From Auriscalpium vulgare (Eukaryota; Basidiomycota; Agaricomycetes; Russulales; Auriscalpiaceae), in assembly GCA_019915015.1 (NCBI GenBank), contig JAHBBC010000001.1, positions 2,976,001-3,040,000 of the forward strand: DNA of 64,000 nucleotides. Direction: 5' to 3'. Each line of letters begins with the position of its first letter. Within the stretch, counting starts at the first letter, position 1. A program made the translations under genes and the position numbers. The notes beneath the pieces were generated by a model that saw only the letters and a program-made list of their open reading frames with translations, had not been told where the DNA came from and ran no database searches. This document shows positions 36,801-49,211 of this stretch, piece after piece.

Positions 36801-39800
36801 GGAGCAAGTTCTACAGATGCTGGTTTCCATTCTATCTAACTCTGCGTCTTGTTACAACCGGTTCAGCGCTGCTCTGCCGCTGACACGTATCCTCATTCTC
36901 CTCCTTGGCGATCGTCCGACTCCCTTTGTGGCTGCTCAAATACTGCGACTCATCCTTGTGAGCTTAACTGTCTCACGGTCATTCAGCCGGAAGTTTGAGC
37001 TCGTCAGCGGCTGGACTATCTTGAAAAGCGTCCTGCCATACTCGTGGGACGCTGGAGTGCATGATGTCACATTTCAGATCTTGTTGGGCAGAAATCTAGG
37101 TGCAGAGCCAGATAACGGGCCGCCTGTCGTCAGCTGTCCGAACATCCTGCCTGCGATCTTGGCTACGTTGAACAGAGCGCTAGTAGCCGTGGCCCACGGA
37201 TCAACGCAGAACGGTGTCGGTAAGGATACTCTAGCTGTAGATCCCTTATTCCGTTGCTCATGGGTTACCCAGGCGGAGACTCGGTAGCGACTGCCGAAAC
37301 CATTTTGGAGGAGCTTGTCAACTTGCAGTCGTCGAGCAACACGTTTCGCGACGTCTTCAAGTCTCAGCAGACCACGCAGCTTTTCATCGGTGCCTTCAAA
37401 TCGTTTGCCACTGCCATGCAGTCCGCGCATGAGATCAAACAGAGTCAAATCCGGATGATGGAGAAATTGATGCACTTCGGCCTGACGCTGGCACTGGACA
37501 CTGCGGTGCCCGCTCTACAGAAGCGCGAGGTCAGTCCAATTGCACCAGCTGCGCTATTGTTACTCAATAGTCGAAGATCCTGGACATTCTGAAGTTGGCA
37601 GAACGTGCCGTGAACGGGGACGAGTCTCAGACACAGATAGATCCATCGCTTGTGACAGATCGTCGGACGGTGAGACACCGGTTCGCGTCCGCGCGTCTGA
37701 GCATCCAGCTGGGGGAGCGGACGGTACAGAAGTCGATCGCGCGAATACACGACTGGCGGACGACCATCATCGCAACGGAGAAGAAGCGTCTCCGCAAAAA
37801 TGTCTTGGACCTGTGCGTATCCCTTCCATCGTTCTGGTGTTTGTGTTGAAATGTATGCTTCAGCAAGGAGCAGAACCGCCAGGTCTCTCGGCTGACGGAG
37901 TGGGTGCTTCCCCTGACCATGGAGCGTGGTATCTGGGAGTTACCCCTGCAGAGTCATCTTTGGCGTCTCGATGAGACTGAAGGCCCTTATCGCGTGCGGT
38001 TCGTGGCCTCCATTTCGAACTTTATCACGTGATGTTTAAAGTCCTTTCAGAAAACGTCTAGAGTCTGCTTCGACAGAAGTAGTCAGCTCCAAGGTTGATG
38101 AGAGCGTCAGACTGAGGGGAATAGAGATGCCCCTCTCCGACGATCAGTCCACGTTCCGCGTTGAGGTGCCTCCATGGGCCGAAACATATGAGATAGCCTC
38201 GACGGACGCCGACGGTGAGTTGGCACCCTTCGCGCACATCACGGACCGCCGTTATAACTGAGTTTACAGAGGAACGGCAATTGACAGAAGATGTAGTGGA
38301 CGACAAGCATCGGCGCGTGCGGCACGAGCTTGAGCCAGGAGACGTCATCGAAGCAGTCAGTACCGTCGCTCGAATCACCGGCGTCGACTCCTCTCGTAAG
38401 TACATGAGATCAACCATACGGATGCTTTTGACAGTTTTCTCTCAGCCGGGCTACTGATCTTTGGTCGCACGCACCTGTACATGCTGGACGGCCTGGTCGA
38501 AAACGATGACGGTGAAGTCATCGATGCCCAAGATGCCCCAAAGCGCTTGTTGTTTGTCCCCGGAAGCATCATGGAACTCAATGGTCTCCAAAGAGCACAG
38601 CGCTGGTGAGCTGCCTTTACAATACGTCTACTCAACTGTATCGACAAGTACTCTAGGCCGTACGAACAGATTGCCAGTTTGAGCGACAGGACGTTCTTGT
38701 TCCGAGACGTTGCGTAAGTCTTGCGAAACCACGGCAATCTTCAAGACCATGCTTACAATCTTGGCTAGCCTTGAGATCTACTTCAGGGATAGCAGATCTT
38801 TGCTGGTCGTATTCCTTGAGCGGGGGCAGCGTGTCGAAATGGACCGGCGATTGTCCTCCGTCATCAACTCACGGATCGGACTTGACACCACCACCCCTGG
38901 TCTTACTCCTAACATTTTGAAGTCACCGTTCGTCAACAAAGCCAGCGCCAAGCTGTTCTCGGGATTCCGAGCAGACTCCCTATCCACTGCGCAGCGTAAA
39001 TGGCAAGCAAGGGAGATTAGTAATGTGAGAAATTCGTCTTGTCCGCGGCATACATCAGTCTCATCGTGACTTTAGTTCACCTATCTGTGCATTTTGAACC
39101 AGGTATCTGGCCGTACACCGAGTGATGCTACCCAGTATCCGGTATTTCGTGAGTGATCAGATGGCATCCCTGTTTTCGGTATCCGACATCGTCCAATCAG
39201 CTTGGGTTCTTCAAGACTACGTATCAGAAGAACTGGACCTGTCATCGCGAGATACCTACAGAGAGTGGGCTACGATTCACTTTCAAAGTGACTGGCGGCG
39301 TTCTAATGAAGTCATTGCAGTCTTACCCGGCCCATGGGCGCTCTCACGCCTGCACGGCGAGAAAACGCTCAAGCTCGCTACGAGGCTCTACAAAGTGTGG
39401 GCGAGGATCCGTTTCACTATGGCACCCACTTCAGTTCTTCTATGATCGTGTGCCATTTCCTGATTCGAATGGCGCCGTTCACCAATATGTTCAAGACGTT
39501 GCAAGTGGGTTTACTCAATCGGCCTATGGGCTAGATATATCGTTACTGACTTACATCGCAGGGCGGTGATTGGGATCTTCCGGATCGGCTATTCAGGTGA
39601 AGGATGCTGGTGCTCTTCACATAAAAAAAGTTAATGATTTCTCATTTGCGCCTGGCAGTGACATTGCACGGGCTTATAGCTCAGCGTCTCAAGATATACG
39701 CGGTGACGTTCGGGAACTCATACCAGAGTTTTTCACACTCCCGGAGTCCGTAATGCCTTGCTTGGGGGTGGCCGAATTTTGACGTCTCGTTTTCACCAGA

Positions 39801-41510
39801 TTCCTGGAAAACTCCGCCGACCTGGACTTCGGTGTCCAACAAAATACAGGAGAGCGGATTCACCATGTCAAGCTCCCTCCCTGGGCCAAGCAAGATCCAC
39901 TGCTGTTCATTGTCATGCATCGACGGGTGAGTGTTAACAATTCGCCCGTTGAAGATGCTTGCTGAAAAAAGGTTACAGGCATTGGAAAGTGACTACGTCA
40001 GCGAGAATTTGTCGTCCTGGATTGATCTTATCTGGGGCCACGAGCAACGCAATGCGGAGTCTCTGAACGTCTTCCATCCGTTGAGCTACGAAGGCTCTAT
40101 AGGTACGCCCTGCAGTCGATTTCATATTCGTCTGGCTTGACTAGTGCACGAAAGACCTCGATGCTATAACTGATGATCTCGAGCGGGAGGCAACTGTCGG
40201 TATCATCCACAATTGTGCGTAGCCGCGTAATATGAAGGAACCGCAGCTCACTTGAATTCAGTCGGACAGACGCCTCGGAGATTATTCAATGCCCCACATC
40301 CAAAACGCTTCATGCATGGATTTTCTTCGCTGCCCATTGGGACACTTCATGGCATTGAAGAAGACCATGGCCTTCTCAAACAAAGCATCAAACAATCTGC
40401 GCGAGGTGTGTATCCTCGATATCTAGGGGAAGCTCGTCCTCATGATCTTCAGGCTTGGGGCGGAGCAATGCTGTTCGCAGCCTCACAATTGATCTTATCG
40501 GCCAAAAGATCATTCCAAGTGCAGCCGGTGTGCTCCCTGTGCCGTCTTTCCCCCATGAACAAGTGGAATGGGGGTTTAGTCGCACCGGACGCGCTGCAGC
40601 CTCAGAGCTGAGAGTAATGATTGATCGCAAAGTATGTGTGACGCAATGCAGCTCGGCAACTCTTTAATAAGTCTTTGACTCTAGGTTATCCAAGTGATCG
40701 AAGGCATTGATTGCACATCGGCGGTCTTCGCGGATGCAGAGAACCTGATCACAGGATCCAGCGACCACATCGTCAGGTTATGGCGCTTGGTCAGGAACTC
40801 TCAGGCAGGACACTCTGGAACCTTAAGTCTTTCGCTCTCAAATCTGATGCGCATCCACACCGACGACGTCATCTGCATCGCGGCATCGAGGTCTTGGTCG
40901 TTGATAGTCAGCGGGTCGAAAGACGGTAGTGCCGCATTGTGGGATTTAAATCGGGCGGTCTACATCCGGTCGATTTGGCATGGTGAAGGCGAAGGCGCAG
41001 CTGTGCACTTAGCTGCTGTCCATGAGAGCACGGTCAGCCTTCTTCACCTCTTCATGAAACGGCTTCGCTGACCATCGTGTAGGGATACATTGCAACATGC
41101 TCCCGAGCCCAACTGTGCCTGCATACTGTCAACGCTCGACTTATTGCTTCAATTGACCTCAACTACTCGCCCGCACATCTATATCTTCCGCCGGTGGTCA
41201 CATCTCTGGCTTTCCACGAGCGCGAGTACTCCCGCCTCGGTGTCCTTGCCGCTGGGTCTCCGGACGGAAAAATCACGCTCAGGACTTGGAATGCCGACAG
41301 TACCCCAAAAGGAGAAAAGGCAGCATGGGAGTTCGTGACGTTGAGGACCTTGCAAGCCCAACATCACAGCACGATAACTTCTCTCAGATTTGTTGGGTAA
41401 GGCAGCTGCTTGACTCCAAGTTTATATCTATCTAATACGAAATGCATAGGGAGAGTCTCTATCATGGAGATTCTGAGGGTCGTGTTTACTCGTGGGACCT
41501 ACCTGAATGA
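33845..41510 (+). CDS. BEACH-WD40 protein (Beige/LvsA/WDFY-type trafficking scaffold)
   Basis: Very large multi-intron gene. ATG 33845: [21 protein letters not shown] long helical/armadillo-like N-terminal region follows ([60 protein letters not shown]). A concanavalin-A-like lectin domain follows near 35090-35420 ([37 protein letters not shown]). Around 38460-38720 lies the PH-like module ([31 protein letters not shown]), then the BEACH domain about 39000-40400 ([77 protein letters not shown]). WD40 repeats close it ([47 protein letters not shown]). BEACH proteins are cytosolic scaffolds of membrane traffic and lysosome/vacuole or autophagy function. About 30 small introns; exon borders not resolved individually. 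Confidence 0.9.
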
Positions 41511-42050
41511 TATCGAGCTGTGCATCTTGTTTTCTTTCCTCCGCTGTCAAGTCTGTTTTCTCTCCTTGCATGTAACTTATGTACTTTTCATCTCGCTGTC
41601 CTAGTAATATTGTACAGAATTGCGCATGCGACAAGTCGTCGGGCGTCTGATGTTAGTCAACGGACGGCGTGGGAAACGGAGGATGAACGCGATCGAGCAT
41701 AGCCAGTGCCGGCGCATAGTGACTGAAGTTGCAGAGTGCCGTCCTGCAGCCCTCCGACTTGAATTCCCTCCCCCACCCCAGCGCGTTTATACCCGATTGA
41801 ATACCTGAGCACTAAGCCTTCTCTCTTCTGGACGCGATATAGGTCACTTTCCGGCCAATTGTCCCTCTGGCGACAAGTGTGACACACACTGGGTCAACAA
41901 AACGCGTCAGTTTAGGATCTGTTGGCTACTATCGTATCCCTGCGCGTGTGTTTAGGCTCTGGAAAGAGCTGAGGGAGGACCTTAGGGCGGTTGGGTGGAG
42001 GTATGTTCCTGCATCGAGGACGCGTCTTGCCCGTTTCATTGCTCTGACAG
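41511..42050. other. Intergenic, promoter of the F-box/WD40 gene
   Basis: 540 bp. CCCCACCCCAGCGCG near 41771 and scattered C/T tracts; no gene recognised. Confidence 0.5.
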
Positions 42051-45000
42051 ATGTCGTCGCGAAAGTCGGCAACCCCATCGGAGACCGCGTCTCGAGTATC
42101 GCGACGCTCTTCGACCACGGGTGCAACCGGTGTCACTAAAAGCAGGACGGTGTCGAATGCCTCGCTCACCAGCAACGCCAGTAACGTTAGTGGCGCGACG
42201 ACTGTTACCCCACTCAAGGCATCGAATGTCACCCCAGCCAGCGCTGTGTCTAAAAGGATGTCGGGCTTGCCTTCCCTAACTTCCATCCGACGGCAGTCTG
42301 CTCCAATACAGGGCTACGCGAATAACGCGCTATCCAGCTCCAGCAGTTTCGGTTCTCCTTCGACCCCATCTCCACCGTCTCGACTTGGTGGTCAGAGTAT
42401 TCCACGTCCCGTTCCCTCTTCTTTCAAGCCCCCACCTTCTGCGGCCGGCTCCGTTCGACTGGCGCGATCGAACTCCATGTTCGGTCCGACTGAGCCCGAC
42501 ATCTCCAAAACATCTACCGCTCCTACCGTCCCTTCAACTCCGCGTTCGCGTGTCCAGTCGTTGACGGGTCCTGGTGACAAGAGCCGCAGCAATGGGTCGC
42601 CAGGAACCACTCTCTCTTCAGGATCCCCTTCCATTAGCCTCACGACTCCGAGTCCGCAGGGAAAAGCCAAATCGATCCGCGCCTCACCACAGACCAAAAC
42701 GCCGTCGGTGAAGCCTTCGCCGTCCAGGAATTCTACGACCATGTCGAGGTCAGGTGGAAGACCAGCAAAGTCGCGTAATGGGTCTGGAGTGTCAGCCCTG
42801 AACGGCAACACGACGGCCTTTCCGAAGCTGGACTTTGGCCCGAGCCTTGGCTCACAGTCGGCTTCGCTGGCGTTCGATGATGAAGTGGGACCGCCTATGT
42901 CGGTCTGGGATGGGGATGATATGACCATAGACATGATGACTGAGGTTGGAGATGGCGACGTCGATGAGGAGGTCAGTTGGGTCGATTCCAACGGCTATCC
43001 GAAACTGAATGTTTTGAAGTTTCAAGCAGGCTTGGACACGCTGCTCAAAGTGCACACCAAGAAGATGCTGCATTACAAGCGCCTGCTAGAGCGGTCTCAA
43101 GCTGCGACCGCGGCTCAACTGCACGCATTGCAAGCTGAGCTTCGCGTGCTCAGGGAGCGAGAGCGCCAGCGCGAATTGAACGGAGGTGCGAACGTCGCTC
43201 ACGATGGTGACGAGTTCTGCACATGTGGAGGCAAGAAGAAGAAGGGATACTGGAGCGGATACAGAGATGATGGCGACGATGACAGCGATGTTGATCTGTT
43301 ACGCGCACTCAAGGGTGCTAATGGCGAGTTCAACGAGACCGAGGTGCGAAAAGCGATCAGAGGGCTTACCCGAGACGAGAGGATGCGACTGTAAGCAATT
43401 CTCGCAGGACGGCATCCCGTGAAGCTGACGCGCCTGTTCACATAGGATTGCGATCATCTTGGATTGTAAGCCCAAATCCATGACTGACGGCTGATTTATG
43501 TTGACACCACGTCAGCTTGTTTGCCTGGCGACATACGCCTGCAGATCCTCCTGCTAGAAAAATATGCCAAGTCCACATTCGATATCGTTGGCAATCTTGC
43601 CCCGGACCTTACCTTCAAAATTCTCAAGCATCTGCGTGTTTCAGAACTACTTGCTATCGAACCTGTACGCCGGACCAGCTCAGGCTCCGCATGGCATATC
43701 TCATCTGGTCTTTCCAGGTGTCGAAAAAATGGCAAGAGATGGTTCATATGCCTGCGCTATGGAAGTATCATTGTTTGAAGTTGACCGCGACGGACCCAAT
43801 ACCCTTAAAAGCACCGTCATCTCCAGCAGGATGGTGCGTTCTTGTACTCGCATATCCCAATACTTGGCTCATTGAGAATACCTCAGGGAGCCCCTCTATC
43901 GCTCGTTACATCACCGCGAATCGAATTTCAAAAACGCCCTTCCGCAAAGCGTCAGATTCCTGAACGGCCATACCAACTTTTGTACGACCCTTCTTCTGCG
44001 CGGTATGTGCTGGCCGATTCGTTTCATCATGTCGAAGTTCATGCATGCTTTTTGTAGGAAAACGTCTTATCAGCGGTTCCTATGACGAGACCATTCGCTT
44101 CTGGGACATTGAAACGGGAGAGATGAAGAAATGCCTGCAAGTAAAGAAGCCAGTCAGCTGCGTGGACTTCCTTGCTGAAGAAGGTAATATGTGGTGACCG
44201 ATGGCTTTTGATTCTCGCTTATCCTTTTGACCAGAGGTTTTCGTTGTCGGCTTCCATGACGTCGGGTACGGGCGCTGTGTCTGCCCACTGATTGAGCTGA
44301 CTCTCTTGCAGCCGCGTTCATCTGTTCTCATCTGTGACGTTCAACCCGCTCCAACAGTTAGCTGGACATCTCAACGGCATCCGCGCGGGTAAGCTCGCTC
44401 AGTACGTTCGTGTGTTCTGCAAATCTGATGGTCTTCGTAAGTGGCGCTGTCGTCCAAGAATCTTGTGTCAGCAGGCGCGGACAAGGCCCTTGTTTGTTGG
44501 GACTGGCGCGCCGGCACCAAAATTGTGCGCTTCGGCCAGCAGACCACTGTCAACATCGGCGTCCAAATCATCAGTGGCGGTTCTTCCGAAGAAGGCGAAC
44601 GTGTCGTCAGTGTCACCATCGATGGGATAGTGCGCGTATTCTCAATCGGTGAGCGGCATCGTGTTTCAATATGACCTGGCTCCTCAAAGCGCGATGACGG
44701 AATGCAGGTCGCCGGGAGATGATATCTCAGTTCAAACTCTCTGAGCTATCGGGTGGCGACCCCGTGCTGAACTCTAAGCTGCTGAATGTCGGACGGGCGC
44801 CCGACAATATGTTGCAGTAAGCTGCTGTTTCGGAGATGAAGCCGGATATCGCTCACTCAGCGCAGGTGGTTCGCTGCTCAAGGCACACAGATGACGGTAC
44901 GTCATATACCTGCGGATCTTGCAAGCATGCTGACTGACCTTTCGATTTAGTGTGCTACCAAGTCGGTCATCCTTCATCTACAATGGACCGAAGCCGAAGT

Positions 45001-45901
45001 GCAACCTAGTGCCAACACTGTCACTTCGCCGTCTTCCTACGAGCCATCAGTCGGCGCTGGCGGCTTGAATGCATCCATGTCCCGCAACCGCACTGTGTCG
45101 TCCCTCTCACGTTCGGGTTCATATTTCTCGACACCCTCCCGCCGCAGCTCTCTCGCTGTGTCGTCGTCTGGCGGTTCGAGAGAACTGTCCAGCCCGCGGA
45201 CCCCCGGTACGCCCATCAGCCCCGCCCCAATGTCTGCTGGGATACGCTTTGGCCGGGCGGCCATCCTCACGGCGCCGCCGAAGCTCGTCGCGGTCGTCGG
45301 CACTCCGGACGTTGCGGTCGGCGCCGTGGATCCCAGGAAGCGGCGCGTGATTACTGCAACGCGCTTTAGCTCACGCGCCGGTGCCGATCGCAGGGTACGC
45401 ACAGGCAATAAAAGGCAGCTGCGATGTCATGCTAAACCTATGCCACACAGGTCTTCATGTCCACGCACCGAGAGAAATACGCGACACGTGCTGGAGACGA
45501 GACCGCGGAAGACGGATCGGACGACGGCGCGGCGCTCCGTGGGCCCTCGCCGCCGTCCGTAGACTTCGACACGGAGATCACGTCCGTCACTGGCGCATGG
45601 GGCGTGTTGGCGGACGCGAACCCCGCGAACATGCACGGTATGAAGGGTCTGCTGGGCCAGGTGCCCAAGAACTTCGCGGGCCTCGCGACACCAGAGAAGA
45701 ATCCGATGTCAATGCAGCTGAGCCACGAGGAGGTCGTTGTGGGGTGCGCGGACGGAACGATATAGTGAGTAATATTTGGTTGTTGCTTGGTTCGGTCTGA
45801 TGGAGGATTGTAGTGTCATGAGCTTCGTTGGTTATGATTATGCGAAACCTAGAGAGGTGGAGGAGGGTGATGTGGACTGGGAGGACGGGGGTTCGCCTTG
45901 A
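42051..45901 (+). CDS. F-box / WD40-repeat protein with long disordered head
   Basis: ATG 42051: [20 protein letters not shown]. Residues 1 to ~250 are Ser/Thr/Pro-rich with SxIP/SRSG-like basic segments, followed by acidic [20 protein letters not shown], a coiled coil ([40 protein letters not shown]) and [14 protein letters not shown]. Short introns at about 43391 and 43466 join IAIILD to [20 protein letters not shown]. The F-box comes next, [20 protein letters not shown] then [21 protein letters not shown] repeats include [49 protein letters not shown] and [16 protein letters not shown]. The C-terminal ~280 residues are again Ser-rich and end [10 protein letters not shown]. The F-box-then-WD40 order marks an SCF ubiquitin-ligase substrate receptor; target unknown. 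The long head with its coiled coil is unusual. Confidence 0.88.
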
Positions 45902-47440
45902 GCTCGTCTGCCTTTTGGCCACAATTATGTTATTCACTTGACTGCCATGCTTTGTCTGGATCTCTGTCACTTCACTTTGAGGATACTGCACACACACAAA
46001 TCACCTACCCACATCGTACCACTCGTTTAGTCCGCACTGTTATCCCTTGTCGCAGAATATTTGTACTTGCTTTCGCAGACCGTATCGGACCGGGCCGGGA
46101 GTCGGCCCGTGCCAGTAAACCTGAGTGCCAACGAGGCTGAGCTTCCATCTTGCTCTGTCAGTGTCTCTCAGCCTCAAGGTCTCTCATCATCGCGTGCCAG
46201 TGTCTCACTGTCTGAGCGAGCTGCCCCCAAGAATGCGGTCGACCACGTTCTTCCCACAGTCGGCAACTCTATCAGGGCCCAGGGGGCTCACTTGAATCAC
46301 CTCACACCGCGACCGCATCCTCCATCTGATATCCAGAGTCATATCCTAGACATTCACGAAGAACCCCTGGGCCTGACGGCCATCACGTATCGGCGTCGAT
46401 GCGTGAAGCCGCGAACGTCGAATCTTGGGTTCAATTTTTCGACGCGGTCGAGATCAGCGCTCATACTGTACGTGAGTTGCTCTTCGATGCCTGCGCTTGC
46501 CTACGCCGTCTTGCCTTACGGTACCTTCTCGAGGAGTTTGCCGTGTGCACGATCCTCAAGCATTCATGTGGACGCCGGGAATCATTCCAGACGAGCGGGC
46601 CCTCGCTTGTCGTGGGGGCGCAGGCGCGATCAACTGGCCCAAGGATCGTCTGTGCACGCATATGGGTATGCATGTGCGAGTATTTGTCGTTGCAAATACA
46701 GCGATTGTCAGGTATTGTTTTGTGCTGCCTCGTGGACAGAAAGGAACGCTGCGCTGTTTTTAGGGAAACGTACCTTTGGCGCGCGGTGGACCCTTCTCGA
46801 AGACGGTGTCCGTGTCCAATGATCGGCGCTCGTGGTCATCTCTGACGCACACTACGGCACTCTGGGGCCTGAATCAACGGCGGGCGGGCGTCCCGTCTGC
46901 ATCTTGCAAGGCTTTCTGTAGCCGGAACTGATGCTCAGTCGCCTCCCTAGGACCGCGCCGCCCATTGATGCACAACACGACGCCCGGCGGCGGCTCTCTC
47001 TGCGAACGGCATGATATGACCGGAACTCAAAATTTACCCAGTGGTGCGCGGGCGAAGCGCATCTGACCTTCTTGCGTCGGTGCCGGAAGAGGGTGACGCA
47101 TGGACGGAATCTGAAGTCGGGGAGCTGGCCGAGTGCGCAGAGGGCGGTCAAGTGGTCAAGTGTCTTGCCTTGTGTGCGGGGCCCCGAGACGAGGTACGCG
47201 GCTGGGTTGGCGTTGGCTTGCGAGGCGGGACTCGGGAGGTCGGCCGCGCGAGATCCGGTTGGCGCGTGCATGTGACCGACGCTTAGTCACGTCTCCTGAG
47301 CCGATCGACGCGTCGGACGCCGTCCAATCCTGGCTCGCGAAAACTCCCCTTCTCGGACGGCAACTGACATCCATGCTCCAACCGCCTTTAAAAATGCACC
47401 CGCCAACGCCTTGCATTTCGCCCTCCCTTTCCCCTCTACC
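45902..47440. other. 1.5-kb region, no recognised gene
   Basis: Two overlapping plus-strand frames (46061-46822, 253 codons; 46399-46845, 148 codons) read partly like protein, for example ESWVQFFDAVEISAHTVREL, and carry GT-AG intron-like ends. I could not assemble a consistent model or recognise a family. The right part, ending in a CT-rich stretch just before 47441, is the promoter of the next gene. Confidence 0.35.
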
Positions 47441-48310
47441 ATGTCCGACAACGCCCCCCTCAAGGCTCACCGTCTCGTCGCACTCGCCCTTTGCTGGGCC
47501 TTCGGCGTCGTTGGAGGTTCCGTCGGGCTCAATGGCCTCATAAAGTATGCGCCTCTGCTTTCCAATTCGGCGACACCGCTCACGCGCGTCGTCCAGGGGT
47601 AACCAGGCAAAGGCAAGGATCAGGAAGAGCGTGCCCGCCGGCGTGACTGTCAACATCGACACGAACAGTACGTTCCTATGCACACCTCACCGGCGTGCGC
47701 TCACCCCCTGCTCTAGACATATACCATGCCGGCGTTGTCCTCACGACATTATGTACCCTCATATCTGTCCTCGCCTCCGTCTTCTTCGTCGCCACGCTAT
47801 TATCCGGCCGCCGCCCACTCGCCACCCGTACACTGCCCCTGCAGGCGGGTATCCTCGCATTCTGCGCGCTCTGGCTGCTGCCGACCCAAATCGCGTACAC
47901 CGTCTTTTTCGCCAACGACACGTCCGGAGTGACCGCGTTCTTGGGGTCATTGCAGCTGCCCCCTTCTGTCATTCAAGCCGCCCAAGAAGCCGAAGGCGTG
48001 ACGCCGGTGTACCGCAAGTTATACTATCGTAAGTGTTGACGCTGGTGGCGAACTAGCCCTTCTGGAAATCTTCTGCTGGGATGCTTGCTCAAAGATCCCC
48101 CCCTTTTTTTCCACAGTGCGCCTGGTCGCGGTGCTACCTTGGTTCACATGGCTGTTCGCCGTCATCGCCGCTGGTGTCCTCTTCGCCGCCGCACGCAGAC
48201 GGCAGCCCCCCGCGATGTCTGTAGGCTCCGCCGGGGCGTCGGAAGATCGTGACGAGGTGCAGTCGATTTCTGAGACTGAGAAGGGGGCGAAGAAGGCAGA
48301 CGCTGTATGA
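47441..48310 (+). CDS. Four-pass integral membrane protein, unrecognised
   Basis: Four exons. ATG 47441 gives MSDNAPLKAHRLVALALCWA and FGVVGGSVGLNGLIK (TM1), then GNQAKARIRKSVPAGVTVN. The third exon has YHAGVVLTTLCTLISVLASV and FFVATLLSG (TM2), then GILAFCALWLLPTQIAYTVF (TM3), with VTAFLGSLQLPPSVIQAAQ after it. The last exon starts LRLVAVLPWFTWLFAVIAAG (TM4). The tail, RRRQPPAMSVGS through EKGAKKADAV, is charged and probably cytosolic. Layout resembles fungal MARVEL/tetraspan-like plasma-membrane proteins, but I see no diagnostic motif. A TATA-like TTTAAAAA lies about 50 nt upstream of the ATG. Confidence 0.7.
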
Positions 48311-49211
48311 TTCTGGACTTGTTTGTCACACTTGTGTCGATCCTGGTTGGGGAATCCGCGCATTTTCTAATAGTCCGATTGGCGACGTACATACGATTAT
48401 AGCTAATGACCATGATGCGTGACGAGTTTCCTTTGTCAGAGTCTCAGATCGGAGAACACGAGGCACGGTGCCTCTTTCGCCGCGTGCTATAGAAAATGTG
48501 CATGAAGAGCCTCGCGACGAAGCTTGGAGTTGGGTAGTGCGCCTGAGTGTGCTCGATGGAGTTCTTTGTCTGCGGCGTCCTCCGTCTCGGGAACTCGCAC
48601 TCCCGAGCAACCCCACAGGATTCCAGGATTCTTGCGTGAACGGTTGTTGCGCTCGGCCCTTGCAATGGAGAACGAGAACTTTACCGGTGACTCTGAGCCC
48701 GCGCGTGGCATCGCCTTGCTCCATGTGCACCAACTGCCTTCTGTCGTCTTTTTTGACAGCGTCACCATGCCTCGGACGGAGCGAGCAACGAATCGCGTGG
48801 ACTCGGTGCTTCCGGTACCCGAAACCGTGCATATTACTTGCTCGGGGCTGTGCCTGCCTCGTACGTTGTAAGTATGCGAGAAAACTGATACAGAGAGCTC
48901 TGGCGGGGGCGAACGAGGAACTGGGTATACGCATACTACTCTTAGGACTGTCCTCAGGTATCCTGAAAATGGCATGGAAGCGCCACTCTCCGGAATCTTC
49001 GGCTGTCAGGGTTGAGACCACAGACGAGGTGACCACAGCGTGAAGATCGACCTAGACCAACTATAGTACGCACTTGTACTCTGAGCTCTCATGCACCGAA
49101 ACTCTGATTCGCTCTCTGTATCATTAGATATGAGGGGGAACTTTTACATTCGACATCGCGATCACGTCAATACATGGCGGACGCCACCACGTCTTGGACC
49201 TAGGAGCGCTG
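48311..49211. other. Intergenic, no recognised gene
   Basis: About 900 bp. Frames on both strands (plus 48468-49043, minus 48326-49036) overlap and show no recognisable family. A plus-strand stretch (GIALLHVHQLPSVVFFDSV) is protein-like but isolated. Confidence 0.35.

Noticed and set aside
45902..46845. Possible spliced gene with FDAVEISAHTVREL-like segments
   Set aside because: No consistent exon model, start or family could be built, so it was left as an unassigned region.
48326..49043. Overlapping 236-codon minus and 191-codon plus frames
   Set aside because: Mutually antisense, basic and low-complexity, without motifs. No basis to prefer either.
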